Translations under genes and position numbers: made by a program | Part shown: one piece after another, positions 34,815 to 45,292 of the stretch | Layout of the letters: every line of letters begins with the position of its first letter | Numbering within the stretch: position 1 is the first letter of the stretch | Assembly: GCA_015179045.1 (NCBI GenBank) | Contig: WHUZ01000008.1 | Coordinates: forward strand, 558,001-622,000 | Source: Kalaharituber pfeilii | Taxonomy: Eukaryota; Ascomycota; Pezizomycetes; Pezizales; Pezizaceae | Direction: 5' to 3' | DNA: 64,000 nt | Notes under the pieces: generated by a model | Databases searched by the model: none | The model's input: only the letters and a program-made list of their open reading frames with translations | Told to the model about the DNA's origin: nothing

Positions 34815-35655
34815 ATTGGGAGAGTACTTTATAGGGTAATGTTCTAAAGGCTTTTTTGTCCTGCTAAGCTCCACTGCAGTACGCTGCTTAACCAGTTTAG
34901 AATTTCATGTGCTCTTTATTGTTTAGGGTTCCGGTGCGTTCTGCGAGTGTGCTACTAACCATCTTATGTATCGAAAATCATGACCGTCGCCTATTCCGTG
35001 TTTAGCGACTATATGTCCATTTCGGCCTTAAAGCAGATTTTAAGGTTGTCTTGATTGGTAGCGGAAGTTAAGTTCCCTGCGATGGCAGTCCGAAATTGGA
35101 AGACTTCTCTCCATATCGGGTTGTACCTACACGCTTCACCTGAAGTCAATGAACACGTTTTGACTTATTCTCTATCAACCAGCTGATAGCCACTTGCTAT
35201 AGTAATACGCAGGATGATTCTCCCGGTACGTTATTTTGAGTGGTCCGGTGGTTATTAATCATGTAGACCACTGCTGCACGTGGGACGTAAGACTAGCCTA
35301 AATGCGCGCATTTTCATTCCTAACCGGAAGCACTCAGAACTTATGCTTTGGGCGTTGTCATTCCCAAATGCACTTTCCAAGAGGAAGCAAGATAAGATGT
35401 TCGCCTTTCATCCTGATCGTACCGGGCTGAAAATTCCAACCAGCAATCTCACTTACCTCATCATACTTTCATGTAGTTAGCTACTTTTGATCTGGAATTT
35501 ACATGCAGCTTTCATGTACGTGTAGCCTTACGATTTGACTGCAGGCCATTGGTCCGATGAGTTTTTTTTTTTTTTTTTTTTTCCTTTGCAGGTTCCCTGA
35601 GCTGGAAATGCGTCACATCAGACAGAAGGTTACTACATTGTTTTCTTTTTCACTG
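34815..35655. other. Intergenic
   Basis: A poly(T) run at 35561-35582 has no recognisable retroposon unit behind it. A 66-codon frame at 35280-35480 shows no family signal. Confidence 0.4.
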
Positions 35656-35664
35656 TACTTTAAT

Positions 35665-35872
35665 GAAGGACAGGGACACGCTGAAGGAACTACTGGACTG
35701 GGTCGAACGGTAGGCGGGAAGGACGGACGCCTCGAAGGGAGATTCATTATTCACTCTGCTGCTTTACCTTTATTTACTTTCCATATTTTTCTGATTTATC
35801 TCCTATGTAACTAAATCGCCATAGCCCTCAGGGCGGCATGCGATGACTGATACAAAAAAAAAAAAAAAAAAA
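35665..35872 (+). mobile_element. LINE 3' fragment, tail A
   Basis: 208 bp: the last codons of the LINE protein (…LLDWVER-like end), 3' UTR with TTTATCTCCTATGTAAC, tail A (ATCGCCATAGCCC, loop TCA) and 18 A. Perfect 9-bp duplication TACTTTAAT (35656-35664 and 35873-35881). Confidence 0.88.
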
Positions 35873-36176
35873 TACTTTAATAGAACCTTTCTATTAGTAA
35901 GCTGCATAACAAGGAGAAGAAGCAAGGCGCGAGGTGGTCCCCTGTATGGTACAAAAGATGTGGGTAACTTCTTACGCTCCGAAGTAATCACCAGCGGAGA
36001 AGTCAAGTGTAGTCGCAAAAGGGTGGGAGGTAACACTACCGGATTGACTAGTGTGGTGATACCCCCAGCATGCGCTTAGTTCCTCGCTGCAAGTGAGTAA
36101 GTAAGCACTGGCGGTTAGTACTGTAAGCACTGAATGTGCCTATGCCAAGGCGATGTCCATAGAATGGTATCACATA

Positions 36177-36677
36177 CTCGCTACCAGCATAAAGTGATGC
36201 AACTTCCGAAGCTGTGAGCAAGGTCTGTGCAAAGGTTTGTGTAATGGTGTGACAGCTCCATAGGTGGATATGCGTAAAAAAAAAATTGGAGAAAAAAGTC
36301 AGCTAGAAGAATCACGTACTGTAGTATTGATCTAGAAAATATCTAAAGGTATCAAAGTTATTGAGGTTGCTCCACCAGATGGTGAATGGCTTACGTTACA
36401 ATGTAAGCAGGCTCATGAGAATGTCTCTGGCACACGAGACTGATGATTCCCAACTAAAGGCATCCACTCAGATATTAGCATATTACGTAGAATATGCTCT
36501 CCTACTCTGCTGGTTATTACATCAAACACGAAGTATTCTGAAATCCGAATACAATAACTTTGATACTGACCCCACCTTTTGTGAGCACTCACCCACACCT
36601 ACCATACCCCTACACAGGCCTTTGCACAGACCTTGCGCACAGCTTCGGAAGTTGCATCACTTTATGCTGGTAACGAG
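36177..36677. mobile_element. MITE, CTCGCTACC family, long form
   Basis: Termini CTCGCTACCAGCATAAAGTG and CACTTTATGCTGGTAACGAG are inverted repeats. The match extends about 65 bp inward (ACTTCCGAAGCTGTG..CAAGGTCTGTGCAAAGG). TA lies on both sides (36175-36176 and 36678-36679). No coding capacity is seen. A 114-bp relative is at 55321-55434. Confidence 0.9.
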
Positions 36678-36845
36678 TAGAATGCAATTAGACTACCCAT
36701 CTTTATAGACCCAAACCTGTCTTTGAGCAGGGTTAGCCAAAGCAGATCTTTTTGTTCTTAGTTCTTTGTCAATGATTTTCTTCTTCTGGGGTGAACAGGC
36801 AGAGAAGGCATAGTCTCATCAGTAGTGACCAACATATATAGCAGA

Positions 36846-36893
36846 GGGCGGCCAGCGATTAATGACATAAAATATATATATATATATATATAT
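36846..36893 (+). mobile_element. Mini-retroposon A truncated inside the hairpin
   Basis: GGGCGGCCAGCGATTAATGA followed by CATAAAAT and a TA run. The 12-bp target ATATATAGCAGA is at 36834-36845; its partner lies at 38173-38184, on the far side of the large TIR transposon. So that transposon inserted into this copy's tail. Confidence 0.85.
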
Positions 36894-37291
36894 GTGCCGG
36901 GCCATTCGTAACAACGTTCCAGTGGCCACTGGCCCGGGCCACTCACCACTGGTCCGGACTACTCAACGGAACGCTGGTTCGTCATCATACACTAGTACAA
37001 CGCATTGACCTATTTGTTCTGCGCACAGAACTACAACAGAATGTTGGTATGTTGGTGGCTGTTAAAATACTAGAAGGTTCGAAATTGTAATTGTCTAAAT
37101 CATTTGTTTATTTTTTTGTTTATTTACTCAAGTATTTAAACTTGATATTTTTCCATGCTGTCGGTATTTTGAATGTATTCTACATATATCGCATTCTGTT
37201 CCATACACTCTCTAGTATACAACCTCAAGCCTATCTTATTTACCTAAACTGGTAATTACTTTTCAGCCTCATTCCTTAACAATCTTTACCT

Positions 37292-37598
37292 ATGGAGCCT
37301 TTTACACCCGAAATTCGCCATCAATTCGAGCTATATATTCAATCTCGGGATCATACAAATAGATATCAAATGGAACCTCAGATCTTACGTGAAATCCGAA
37401 TTTTCTGTCGTGATCCAGAACGCCCCGTGTCTTCAGCGGCTGAGAATAATGTTAAAACTCTTGCCAAGGTAAGTATAACCTATAACGAGATATTTTAATA
37501 AGATATTAACAAATTAGAATTTTTTTATTAATGAGGATGGCGTTCTAATGCGCAAAGCGAATCCTCCCCAAAACGAATACCATCGTGAGGTTTTATAG
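37292..37598 (+). pseudogene. N-terminal remnant of an integrase-type transposase (possible)
   Basis: Exons 37292-37468 and 37518-37598, with a GTAAGT...TTAG intron of 49 nt, give 85 aa. The end NFFINEDGVLMRK with EYHREVL resembles the segment just before the integrase zinc-binding region of retroelement/Ginger-type integrases (an xDGxLxRK motif followed by HRxV). The frame stops there, so no DDE catalytic residues are present. It is probably the start of the autonomous relative's gene kept in a deletion derivative. The family assignment is an inference from a short motif. Confidence 0.45.
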
Positions 37599-37639
37599 AA
37601 GATCGAGCATTTGACATTATTCAAGATGTTCATTGCAAT

Positions 37640-37950
37640 CTTGAAGCTGTTTTTCCTGTCGCCGGAGGGGGTCATTCATCACGCTGTATTTTTTTTTGCC
37701 CTGTCGCCGGAGGGGTCCTTGATGAAGCTGATTTTTCCTGTCGCTGGAGGGGTCCTTGATAAAGCTGTTTTTTCCTGTCGCTGAGGGTCCTTGATGAAGC
37801 TGTGTTTTCCTGTCGTCGGAGGGGTCCTTGCTGCTGCTGTTTTTTTTAATTCGCCGGAGACGGTCCTTGATGAAGCTGTTTTTTCCTGTCGCTGGAAGGG
37901 TCCTTGGTAGAGCTGTGTTTTCCTGTGGCAGGGAGGTCTTTAGTGACGCT
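37640..37950. repeat. 36-bp minisatellite inside the TIR transposon
   Basis: About nine imperfect copies of a 36-bp unit with the core CCTGTCGCCGGAGGGGTCCT and TGATGAAGCTGTTTT. On the minus strand the unit is 12 codons long and stays open for over 100 residues (SFIKDPS, QLHQGP). Whether it is ever translated is unknown. Confidence 0.88.
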
Positions 37951-38519
37951 GTTTTTTCAAACAGTGGATGTGTGGACACGCGAGTGTGTTTGTGTGAGTT
38001 TGAGAGGGTGAATTGTAGGTAGAATGAGAAAATTCAAATTCTGAGTGGCCCGGGCCAGTCACGAACCAGCGTTCCATTGAGTAGTCCGGGCTAGTGGCCA
38101 CTGGTCCGGGCCAGTGGTGAGTGGTCCGGGCCAGTGGCCACTGGAACGTTTGTTACGAATGGCCCGGCACATATATATAGCAGAACGTGACAATGGGTGG
38201 TAATGCAGTATATACACTACATAAGTATAATTCAGATTGAAGATTTGTTTTTCAAAAGTGGGGAATCTATATCGCAACTTGACCTGACCCATGACTCAGA
38301 ATCCACCGTATCTAGAGGAAACTAGTAATCACGTGGTCACCTCCCAATCAGGTTTTCTGCTGAACATGCCAAGACTTGGTGATAAGTTCATAATGTGGTG
38401 TTTTTTTGTTTATTGTAAATATCATCGATCGCATGCGTGTGTTGGGGGAACAGGAGATTCAAATGATATGGGTTACATTTACATATGCACATTTGAGGTG
38501 TACATTTTTACTCAACCCA

Positions 38520-38522
<3 letters not shown>

Positions 38523-38559
<37 letters not shown>

Positions 38560-38596
38560 CAGTAACCCCGCTTGCAGCTGTTCGCCATGGCATGGC
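38523..38596 (-). mobile_element. Mini-retroposon B
   Basis: About 32 T, then AATATCAGTAACCCCGCTTG and CAGCTGTTCGCCATGGCATG. Flanks ACTCAACCCACAT (38510-38522) and ACTCACCCCACAT (38597-38609) match at 12 of 13. Confidence 0.9.
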
Positions 38597-38711
38597 ACTC
38601 ACCCCACATAAAGTAGCTGGGAGTATATTTATTTGTATGCACAACTGCACGTTTGACTCTCGAGGCTACGCGTTGACGGAACGACTTAGTCCCCGCTACT
38701 CCCCGCAGGAA

Positions 38712-39891
38712 CATGGAATCAAAACAGACATTCATAGAAGGCGAGAGGATCCGAGTGGAGGCCAGGTCTCTGAAATTCCAGCAGGAGACTGCAACCTTCC
38801 TGAGAGGCGATATGGGATGGAGGAACCCATTACCCCTAGCAGTCCTCAACACACTGGACAGAGGACTTTTTTTTTTTTTTTTTTTTTTTATATCACGTGA
38901 CCCCGCATGCAGCTGTTCGCCAAGGCAGGGCACTGGACAGAGGACGAAAGACATGTATGGGAGAGAAGGATAGAGCAGGAGACAGACGAGCGGTGAAGAG
39001 GTGTGTACACTGACGAGAGCAGGTTTGCAGAGAGAACAGGAGTGGGGCTGTGGCGAGAGAAGCTCAGGTCATTATATTTGGAAGCCAGGGCCACGGTAAA
39101 CGATGCAGAGCTAATAGCGATGGCAAGTGCACTCAAAGAAGGGGATGAGGAGCTGCTGATAGTTACGGACTCCAAGGTAGCCATCCGGAAACTCAGGAGC
39201 CTAGCCGAGGGTCTCCCGACATCTGGAGGAGCAGCCCACCTAGTCAGAGAAGTATGGGAAGCCAGAATAGTCCGGGGGGCCTGGGTGTGGTAGCACTCTG
39301 GGTCAACGGCCACAAAGGTGTCGAAGGCAACGAGAGGGCTGACAGGGCGGCCAAGATAGGCGCCTTCTTACCATACCAGGGCGAGACCATGCGGGAGGCC
39401 GGGATGTGAATGGAGGCGAAGGCACAGAGGGTGAGAGAGAGGAACAGGCTGGCCTTAGCTACAGACCGCTGGATCGCCTAGGTGAGCCAGTCACTACACT
39501 AGCAGGGCTCCTGGGGGGGCAAAGGCCTCAGAGCTTGGAGATACAAGATGGGGAAGGCAGATAGCCCGGAGTGCAGATGGTGCGGGGAGAGTGAAGAGAC
39601 AATGGAGCACATTTGAGACGGGTTTAGAGTGTGGAGACAGAGGTGCCCAGGGGGAGTGGAGGAGAAGAAGGACCTACCGAAGGCGAAGGAATTTGAAGGT
39701 GGGAGAGACCCACTGACGGCGTTGCTACAGTGGGCAGGACGTTGAATTGAGTTTCTCTGGAGTTTTTCTTCTCGCCGCACGTTGCACTGGTTCTATATCC
39801 ATTAACTGTTTATTTCCTTAGTCTCATATGTAGTTAATCTCGCCAGAGCCTGTAGGGCGCGGCATGCGAGTAATGATAAAAAAAAAAAATT
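38712..39891 (+). pseudogene. 5'-truncated LINE copy (linker, RNase H, knuckle, tail A)
   Basis: The copy is flanked by CCCGCAGGAA (38702-38711 and 39892-39901). It starts upstream of RNase H (ERIRVEARSLKFQQET, LPLAVLNTLDRG), is interrupted by a B element, and continues with VYTDESRFAERTGVGLW, LEARATVNDAELIAMASAL, EELLIVTDSKVAI and, in another frame, GHKGVEGNERADRAA. The knuckle starts PECRWCGESEETMEHI, but a stop follows and the last Cys is lost. It ends with the 3' UTR, tail A and poly(A). Frameshifts and stops make it non-functional. It is the longest LINE piece in the window and still lacks reverse transcriptase. Confidence 0.92.
38867..38930 (-). mobile_element. Mini-retroposon B nested in the LINE copy
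   Basis: About 23 T, ATATCACGTGACCCCGCATG, CAGCTGTTCGCCAAGGCAGG. Perfect 15-bp duplication CACTGGACAGAGGAC (38852-38866 and 38931-38945), which is LINE coding sequence. So B moved after the LINE copy landed. Confidence 0.95.
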
Positions 39892-40278
39892 CCCGCAGGA
39901 AGGTTCGTTTTACTCTCCGCCATAGTAATTTTGTACCATAGTGTAGATGGAAACTCAACCCCAGATAAGGCCACGCGCGACCCGTGGCGATCGCCTGCTG
40001 CCCAAGTTCATGATCGCTAACTGTCATGGACCACTCGTTGGAGGATTGGTAGTTAGGTTGAAGTGGCTTGATAAAGGGCAGTATAGGTGCCCAATAACTG
40101 TTCCTTCACCTGTATCACATCGCCTCTGTTGAAAGAGATAGCACGAGGAGCATTATCAATCTGATCGAGCTTGAGAGAGGCTGCATAGGGCTTGTAGATG
40201 TGTATACAGAGACTCAAGGTTATGGTTACCTCAAATTACCCCGATTCCGTCCTCAGACTTGCAGCCAATGGGATACTG

Positions 40279-40916
40279 GAGTGGTGATATGGGTCAAGGG
40301 GCACAAGGGACTGGAGGGCAACGAGAGAGCAGACAGGGCGGAAAAGATTGGGGCGCTCTGCCCTACCAGGATGTAGTGATTACAGAGACCGGAATGCGCA
40401 TGGTCGAGGCGAAGGCGCGACGAGCGGAAGCAAGGGACAGACTGGGACTGGGTTACAGACCACTACAACGACTAGGGGGACACACAGCCACACTGGGCGA
40501 GGCTTTTGTGGGGGGAAGCCTCAGTGCCTCGAAGTTCAGAGTAGGCAAGGCAGAGAACCCAGAGTGCCGGTGGTGCGGGGAAGGGGAAGGGGTGGCAGAG
40601 CACATTTGGGAGGTATGCAGAGTCTAGAGACAGAGGTGGCCAGGGGGCAGGAGGCGACGAGAGAACCCCCAAAGGCGAAGGAGGATGGCAGAGAACCGTT
40701 GGTTACGATTTTAGAAAGGGCGGGGTGGTGAAACTTTTCTTTCCTAGCAGTGATTAGTTACCGGTAGTTACTTATCCCTTCTCAGAACACCAGGGGTGGG
40801 CGCGGCAAGAGGCGGACCTTTCTTAGCCTTCTTTCCATTATTCTCCTATGTACAAAATCTCGCCATAGCCTATAGGGCAGCATGCGAGTAATGATTATTA
40901 AAAAAAAAAAAAAAAA
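40279..40916 (+). pseudogene. 5'-truncated LINE copy (RNase H end, knuckle, tail A)
   Basis: It starts near the last RNase H motif (VVIWVKGHKGLEGNERADRA), passes ARRAEARDRLGLGYRPLQRL and an intact knuckle C-R-W-C-x8-H-x4-C in PECRWCG...HIWEVC, then the 3' UTR, CTCGCCATAGCC ... GCATGCGAGTAATGATT and poly(A). Frameshifts interrupt it. No convincing target duplication was found, so the exact left end is uncertain. Confidence 0.85.
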
Positions 40917-40979
40917 CTGGTGCCGGAGGTTTCCGGATTCAGGGTGTAGAAGTAGATAGAAAGTTCTTTGTTTGTTAAG

Positions 40980-41075
40980 CCTGTCTCCGGGCTTCGCGGG
41001 CTTGCCCAGGGACCCTGCCATGGCTTGGCGCTGTAAGCGGGGTTATGTGATTTTAAAAAAAAAAAAAAAAAAAAA
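40980..41075 (+). mobile_element. Longer form of retroposon B
   Basis: The B tail (CCCTGCCATGGCTTGGCGC ... AAGCGGGGTTATGTG) is preceded by about 34 nt starting CTGTCTCCGGGCTTCGCGGG and followed by 21 A. The same head occurs at 43119. It shows that B can carry sequence 5' of the usual boundary. No clear target duplication. Confidence 0.75.
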
Positions 41076-41918
41076 TGGTGGAAAATGTGCCAAGAACGAA
41101 GATGAAGTACTCGTTCTTAGGTAAGCAGGCATAAGGGGCAATGTGCCGTTATAACCTCCAAGACAGGAGGTGCAGCTGTTCGCAGCCCGGTCGGACTGCC
41201 CTTCAGCTTGAGCAGCTTATCGAGTTTGCATGGCTACTGGACATCATCCACGAGATTACCACTGACTACTCAATCATTCTGCATCCACTCATTCTCATGA
41301 ACCCCCTAGACTCGCAAGGCAATTTCCGTCGCGTGACTACTATATCGCTATCCACAAGTGGCTCTAAGGTTCAAGTTCGCTTTAAGCTAATTTCCCTATA
41401 GCCAAATCCCTACGAGGATATTCAGATCGGGTCAATAACAAAACTGATGAAACTATTAGGTTATGGACCTTTTCTGACTGCTGCGCAATGCATGGTGAAT
41501 CGAGTCGAGAGCAAGAACAATGCATAATCTCATCTCTACCAGAAAAAGTTTCATCCAGGATCCTATGGAGACAAAGCAAATACAAACCATAGATCAACCC
41601 TTGAACCGGCAGAACCCTTCTTGAATCACTTCCTGCACCACGCCTTTGACAGGCAGTCCAGACCATTGCATAAAAGTCTAATCTCCCAGAAACATTGAAG
41701 TGGGAACAAATTGTTCTTCTAACTATGAACTTCTACCGTAGCGGACGCATGTTTCTGACTCTCGGGTATCCGGAGAACTAGCGATCGCCAAATACGCAGG
41801 CGCTGTTTCATATCAAATTGATGCGACTGCTGGAACCTGAAGTCGCCATTTTTACGTCGTTAATATCATAGAGGCCCACAAACATTCTGAGGTCTGATTT
41901 TAGTTTCCGAGGATAGTA
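41076..41918. other. Intergenic
   Basis: Open frames at 41141-41401 (+) and 41382-41666 (-) show no family signal. Nothing else is recognised. Confidence 0.4.
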
Positions 41919-42163
41919 CAGTCGAATCTCTCATATTGGATCCTGTCATATTGAATAACCTGTCTTATTGGATCAACTTTGCTGGCCGGAGCCAGTTGAG
42001 CTGAAGGGGATTATTGGATATTTTGTCTTAATGGATAAAACCTGCTGGTTCCAGACTTATCCAATATAAAAGGTTTTTTTAATTTTTTTTTAATTTTTTT
42101 TCATATCACGTGACCCCGCTTGCAGCTGTTCGCCATGGCAGGGCAATATAAAAGGTTTGACTA
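41919..42163. mobile_element. pogo/Tc1-like MITE
   Basis: Ends CAGTCGAATCTCTCATATTG and CAATATAAAAGGTTTGACTA are imperfect inverted repeats with TA on each side. CAGTCRAACCTC-type termini are typical of pogo-class elements. The interior repeats ATTGGAT motifs. A B mini-retroposon sits in its right end, so the original MITE was about 160 bp. Confidence 0.75.
42077..42143 (-). mobile_element. Mini-retroposon B nested in the MITE
   Basis: T-rich head, CATATCACGTGACCCCGCTT, GCAGCTGTTCGCCATGGCAG. Perfect 15-bp duplication CAATATAAAAGGTTT (42062-42076 and 42144-42158), which is the MITE's right terminal sequence. Confidence 0.95.
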
Positions 42164-42294
42164 TATGTGAATCAAGACGACAGCGCTAGATTGAAGTATG
42201 TGATCCCCCAGAGCTGCAGATAAGGTTGAATGAAGTTAAAAAAAAAATATAAACTCATAATGATTACCTTATGGGAAAAATGAGTATGCAATAC

Positions 42295-42524
42295 ACCGCA
42301 AGAGGAGCAGACGTGATAAGACAGTTAGATAAGGACACAAACATGGCGGAAATATTGGAATGGGCGGGGGAGGAATAGGACGGTTCAATTTTTCTTTACT
42401 CTTTCATTATCGATTTTTCTTTACTCTTTCATTATCATTTTTCCATCATACCACTGTAACTAAACATCGCCATAGCCCATAGGGCGGCATGCGATTAATG
42501 AAATAAAAAAAAAAAAAAAAAAAA
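42295..42524 (+). mobile_element. LINE 3' fragment, tail A
   Basis: 230 bp: last LINE codons (ILEWAGEE-like end), 3' UTR with a doubled CTTTACTCTTTCATTATC, tail A (ATCGCCATAGCCC ...) and about 22 A. Perfect 13-bp duplication GAGTATGCAATAC (42282-42294 and 42525-42537). Confidence 0.93.
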
Positions 42525-42657
42525 GAGTATGCAATACCGTTGAGGTGATTTTGTAGGTTGACGGCGAGGTGTAGAAAAAGCTTGCGCAGAGTTAATCGGT
42601 ACCATTGACGGTTCTTGTCCCCCAAGGTTATATGCGCGCTAACAGGTCAGGCTTCAA

Positions 42658-42982
42658 ATGACAATAAATCAACCACAAGACAGGAGGGAAGGGAAGACCA
42701 GCTCGGTAGTAATATACCTAAAAGGGGAGGTAGAATCGGATAGTCAAAAACCAGCGAAAGTTTTTTTTTTTTTTTTTTTTTCCCACATAATCCCGCTTGC
42801 CATGGCAGGGCAACCAGGGAAGGTAAAGGTTGTCAGGGAGATGGCTGCACTCGGAATTATACGAGTGGAACAGAGTGGGTAGTAAGGAAAAAGGGAAAGT
42901 GCCAGAGGACAGGATGGAAGTGGATGGGGAAGGAGGAGGAGGGGCAGCTGAAGAGGAGTCGCCGGTGTCACATTGGTAAAGC
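42658..42982 (+). pseudogene. ORF fragment interrupted by mini-retroposon B
   Basis: Before the insertion the frame reads KTSSVVIYLKGEVESDSQKP; after it, VKVVREMAALGIIRVEQSG resumes. Removing 42761-42811 and one target copy joins the two in frame. The piece resembles part of a retroelement ORF1 (a VVIYLK-type strand), but that is only a guess. Confidence 0.45.
42761..42811 (-). mobile_element. Mini-retroposon B with internal deletion, inside an ORF
   Basis: About 21 T, then CCCACATAATCCCGCTTGCC and ATGGCAGGG; the AGCTGTTCG part is missing. Flanks AACCAGCGAAAG (42749-42760) and AACCAGGGAAGG (42812-42823) match at 10 of 12. Confidence 0.85.
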
Positions 42983-43118
42983 CTCTTAAGCTGCCATGAT
43001 GCTTCCTACGCTCACCACAATGTCTTGGCTCGGGCCTGTAAGCGGAAACAGGGTTGTTTTTTTTGTGTTTTTTGTTTACTGTATATAGGGGACGTTTATG
43101 TAGGTAGCTGCATAACTG

Positions 43119-43208
43119 CCTGTCTCCGGGCTTCGGTCCAGGGACCCTGCCATGGCGAACAGCTGCAAGCGGTGTTACGTGAAATAAAAAGAAAAAAAAA
43201 AAAAAAAA
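43119..43208 (+). mobile_element. Longer form of retroposon B
   Basis: Head CCTGTCTCCGGGCTTCGGTC and CAGGGA, then the B unit (CCCTGCCATGGCGAACAG ... GCGGTGTTACGTGAAAT) and an A-rich tail. It shares its head with 40980-41075, with 8-10 nt fewer in the middle. Confidence 0.78.
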
Positions 43209-43239
43209 GAACACAAGACAATGATAATCAGTTTAGGAT

Positions 43240-43292
43240 TTTTTTTTTTTTTTTAACGTAACCCCGCTTGCAGCTATTCGCCATGGCAGGGC
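43240..43292 (-). mobile_element. Mini-retroposon B
   Basis: T-rich head, AACGTAACCCCGCTTGCAGC, TATTCGCCATGGCAGGGC. Both stem strands are intact. No convincing target duplication. Confidence 0.8.
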
Positions 43293-43767
43293 ATCGACTT
43301 AGATGACGACTCCGCACCTCCAACTTAAAGGCCTACCTGCGTACAGAGAAGATCAGTTCATTGACCTGGGAACTTCGTTCAAGGGTCGGCAACGTTATGT
43401 GCTCTTGAAGACACGAGATTGTAGTGGCGTTTCGTGACGCACCTTGACGTTCATGCTGGATTTTTCTGCCCTCTCCGAATTTAGCAGCGTAAGGTGAACT
43501 GGGGTCCTTGGTGTCCCAGGACCGGAACTGGAACAGTTTTATCATTTACAGCGCCGCGAGCATATCCACCATGGCTTTACTATATGCTGAGACACGCTTT
43601 CAACCATAGTCGCTTCAGCTCCAGCAGATGAAACCAATTGAGGACTACGGAAAGCAAAAACGAGTCCTGATCTATCCTAGCACCATCATGCTATATGTTT
43701 GTTCCATAATACCGGTAAAAGCCTGTATCATGCGAGATACCCTCCTCGTAAGCTTTACACGGCAAAA

Positions 43768-43785
43768 GGCGGCATGCGAGTAATG

Positions 43786-43828
<43 letters not shown>
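43768..43828 (+). mobile_element. Mini-retroposon A truncated inside the hairpin
   Basis: Only GGCGGCATGCGAGTAATGAC plus AT precede about 39 A. Perfect 14-bp duplication TTTACACGGCAAAA (43754-43767 and 43829-43842). A 22-nt unit bordered by a perfect duplication. Confidence 0.95.
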
Positions 43829-43831
<3 letters not shown>

Positions 43832-43842
43832 ACACGGCAAAA

Positions 43843-45292
43843 CTATCGATCGTTGGCCATCCCAGCCACATACGTTAGATTTGCGTGCTTATCGATCGAC
43901 AAATACCAGAAAGGGGAGTTCCAACGCCTGCCAACTCTGGAGCGCATTGAGGATACAGTATACGATGTCTTGCGTTATCGAAGCCAGGGGAGCTGCACAT
44001 ATTAGCAGACAGAAATGAGAGATGGAACCTGATAGTCTTCATATTTTGGTGGTACCTGGGGCATCACGATGCGGAGGAAACTAAAAAGGTAATCATTCTA
44101 AAGCTAAAACAAACACCACAATGTTGGTGCCCCTGGAGAGTGTTTCGAAACTCCGTCATTTGATTATGCAATGCAAACCTTCTAGGAATGCCTTGTACCG
44201 AAGCGGTTACCGCAATGATCATCTGAAGCAGTTGGATAAAGGAACTGGGTACCCGATGGGTACTGTAACATAACTCATTATTATATTATTGGAAGAGATG
44301 GGAAAGATATTCGAGGCAATGTTTCGGGAAGATTGGGCAAGGGTGGTTTCGCTGGCGATGTTGGTTGGTGTCCATTGTTCAACCAGAAACAAGGAAACAA
44401 GGACTGTCACTTTTGGAGTACATTAGTCCCAGCAAAATGCTGTGCGTTTCCACAGGATACAAAACTCAACTGTGCATCTCTGAATACTGGGTTTTCGCAC
44501 AATCAGTTCTTCGGCAATTTTGTTATTGTATACATGAAAAGATTTTTGTTTTGCCGAAGATCATCACGGTTGACTTTTAGTCAGGGATCTTCTCGAGGCT
44601 GTGCGTTGATAACACGGAAGAATTAAAGTGGGTGCAGTTATAGTTTGGAACCTTGCCACCTAATTCCCTAGTCCGAAAATTATTAGCTGACAGCGTGAGA
44701 CACAGGCAATAATGCATTCTCAGCTTCTCCTGGTTGATTTAGTTTGCTTGTTTTTTTGTTTTTTTAAATTTTTTTTTTTAGAAAAAATACTCGCGCAACG
44801 ATAGAAGGCATGTAATAAATGAGCCGCATGCCGACATAGTCCCTCTCCAGCTTTGCACCACACCATTTAAGAAGCACTGTCAAGCAGTATGTGGATCTTA
44901 TGAATATATTTGACAACTTTTTTATAACTCACATGTTGAATTCACAAAACAGAGCTGCCACACTTTCTTGCGCTTTCCGCTCTTGCTAACTACGGGCATT
45001 GCTGTGCGCCGAGTTCATTTTCGAATTAGCCGGAGTGTGCGTTTGCCGGACGATCTTTCCGCCTGCGATTTTGTTTCCTTAAACCCGTTTTATTAAAAAA
45101 CATCAGAACTGCATGACATTCGGAAAATGCTAGTGCAAATTTGTCAATGTTACCTTACGGTCTAAGGCTCTTCTCTGCAAAACAACTTTCGATACTTCCC
45201 TCAGGATCCATAGTCGACCAGTTTTCGCCCGGAAAAACAGCTACACGAAGGCATATCAAGTTTACAGCAAATACTACCCTAATTGTTCGAAG
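43843..45292. other. Intergenic upstream of the 573-aa gene
   Basis: Short frames only, none convincing. T-rich runs occur near 44751-44780. No TATA box stands out. Confidence 0.4.

Larger units (their letters stand above)
36894..38170. mobile_element. TIR DNA transposon, GC-rich ends (GTGCCGGGCC), 1277 bp
   Basis: Left end GTGCCGGGCCATTCGTAAC and right end GTTACGAATGGCCCGGCAC are inverted; the TIR spans about 100-120 bp made of repeated GGCC(C)GGGCCAGT-type motifs, with an extra internal duplication in the right TIR. It sits in a TA run, so the target duplication cannot be resolved. Inside are a short spliced gene remnant (37292-37598) and a 36-bp minisatellite (37640-37950). Confidence 0.9.

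Noticed and set aside
35561..35582. Poly(T) run as a minus-strand mini-retroposon
   Set aside because: The sequence next to it matches neither tail, and no convincing duplication flanks it.
37640..37950. Spaced repeats resembling a CRISPR array
   Set aside because: Units are head-to-tail with no unique spacers, and the context is eukaryotic; it is a minisatellite.
40240..40925. ACTGG as target duplication of the 40.3-kb LINE copy
   Set aside because: Five bases is too short compared with the 9-15 bp seen elsewhere.
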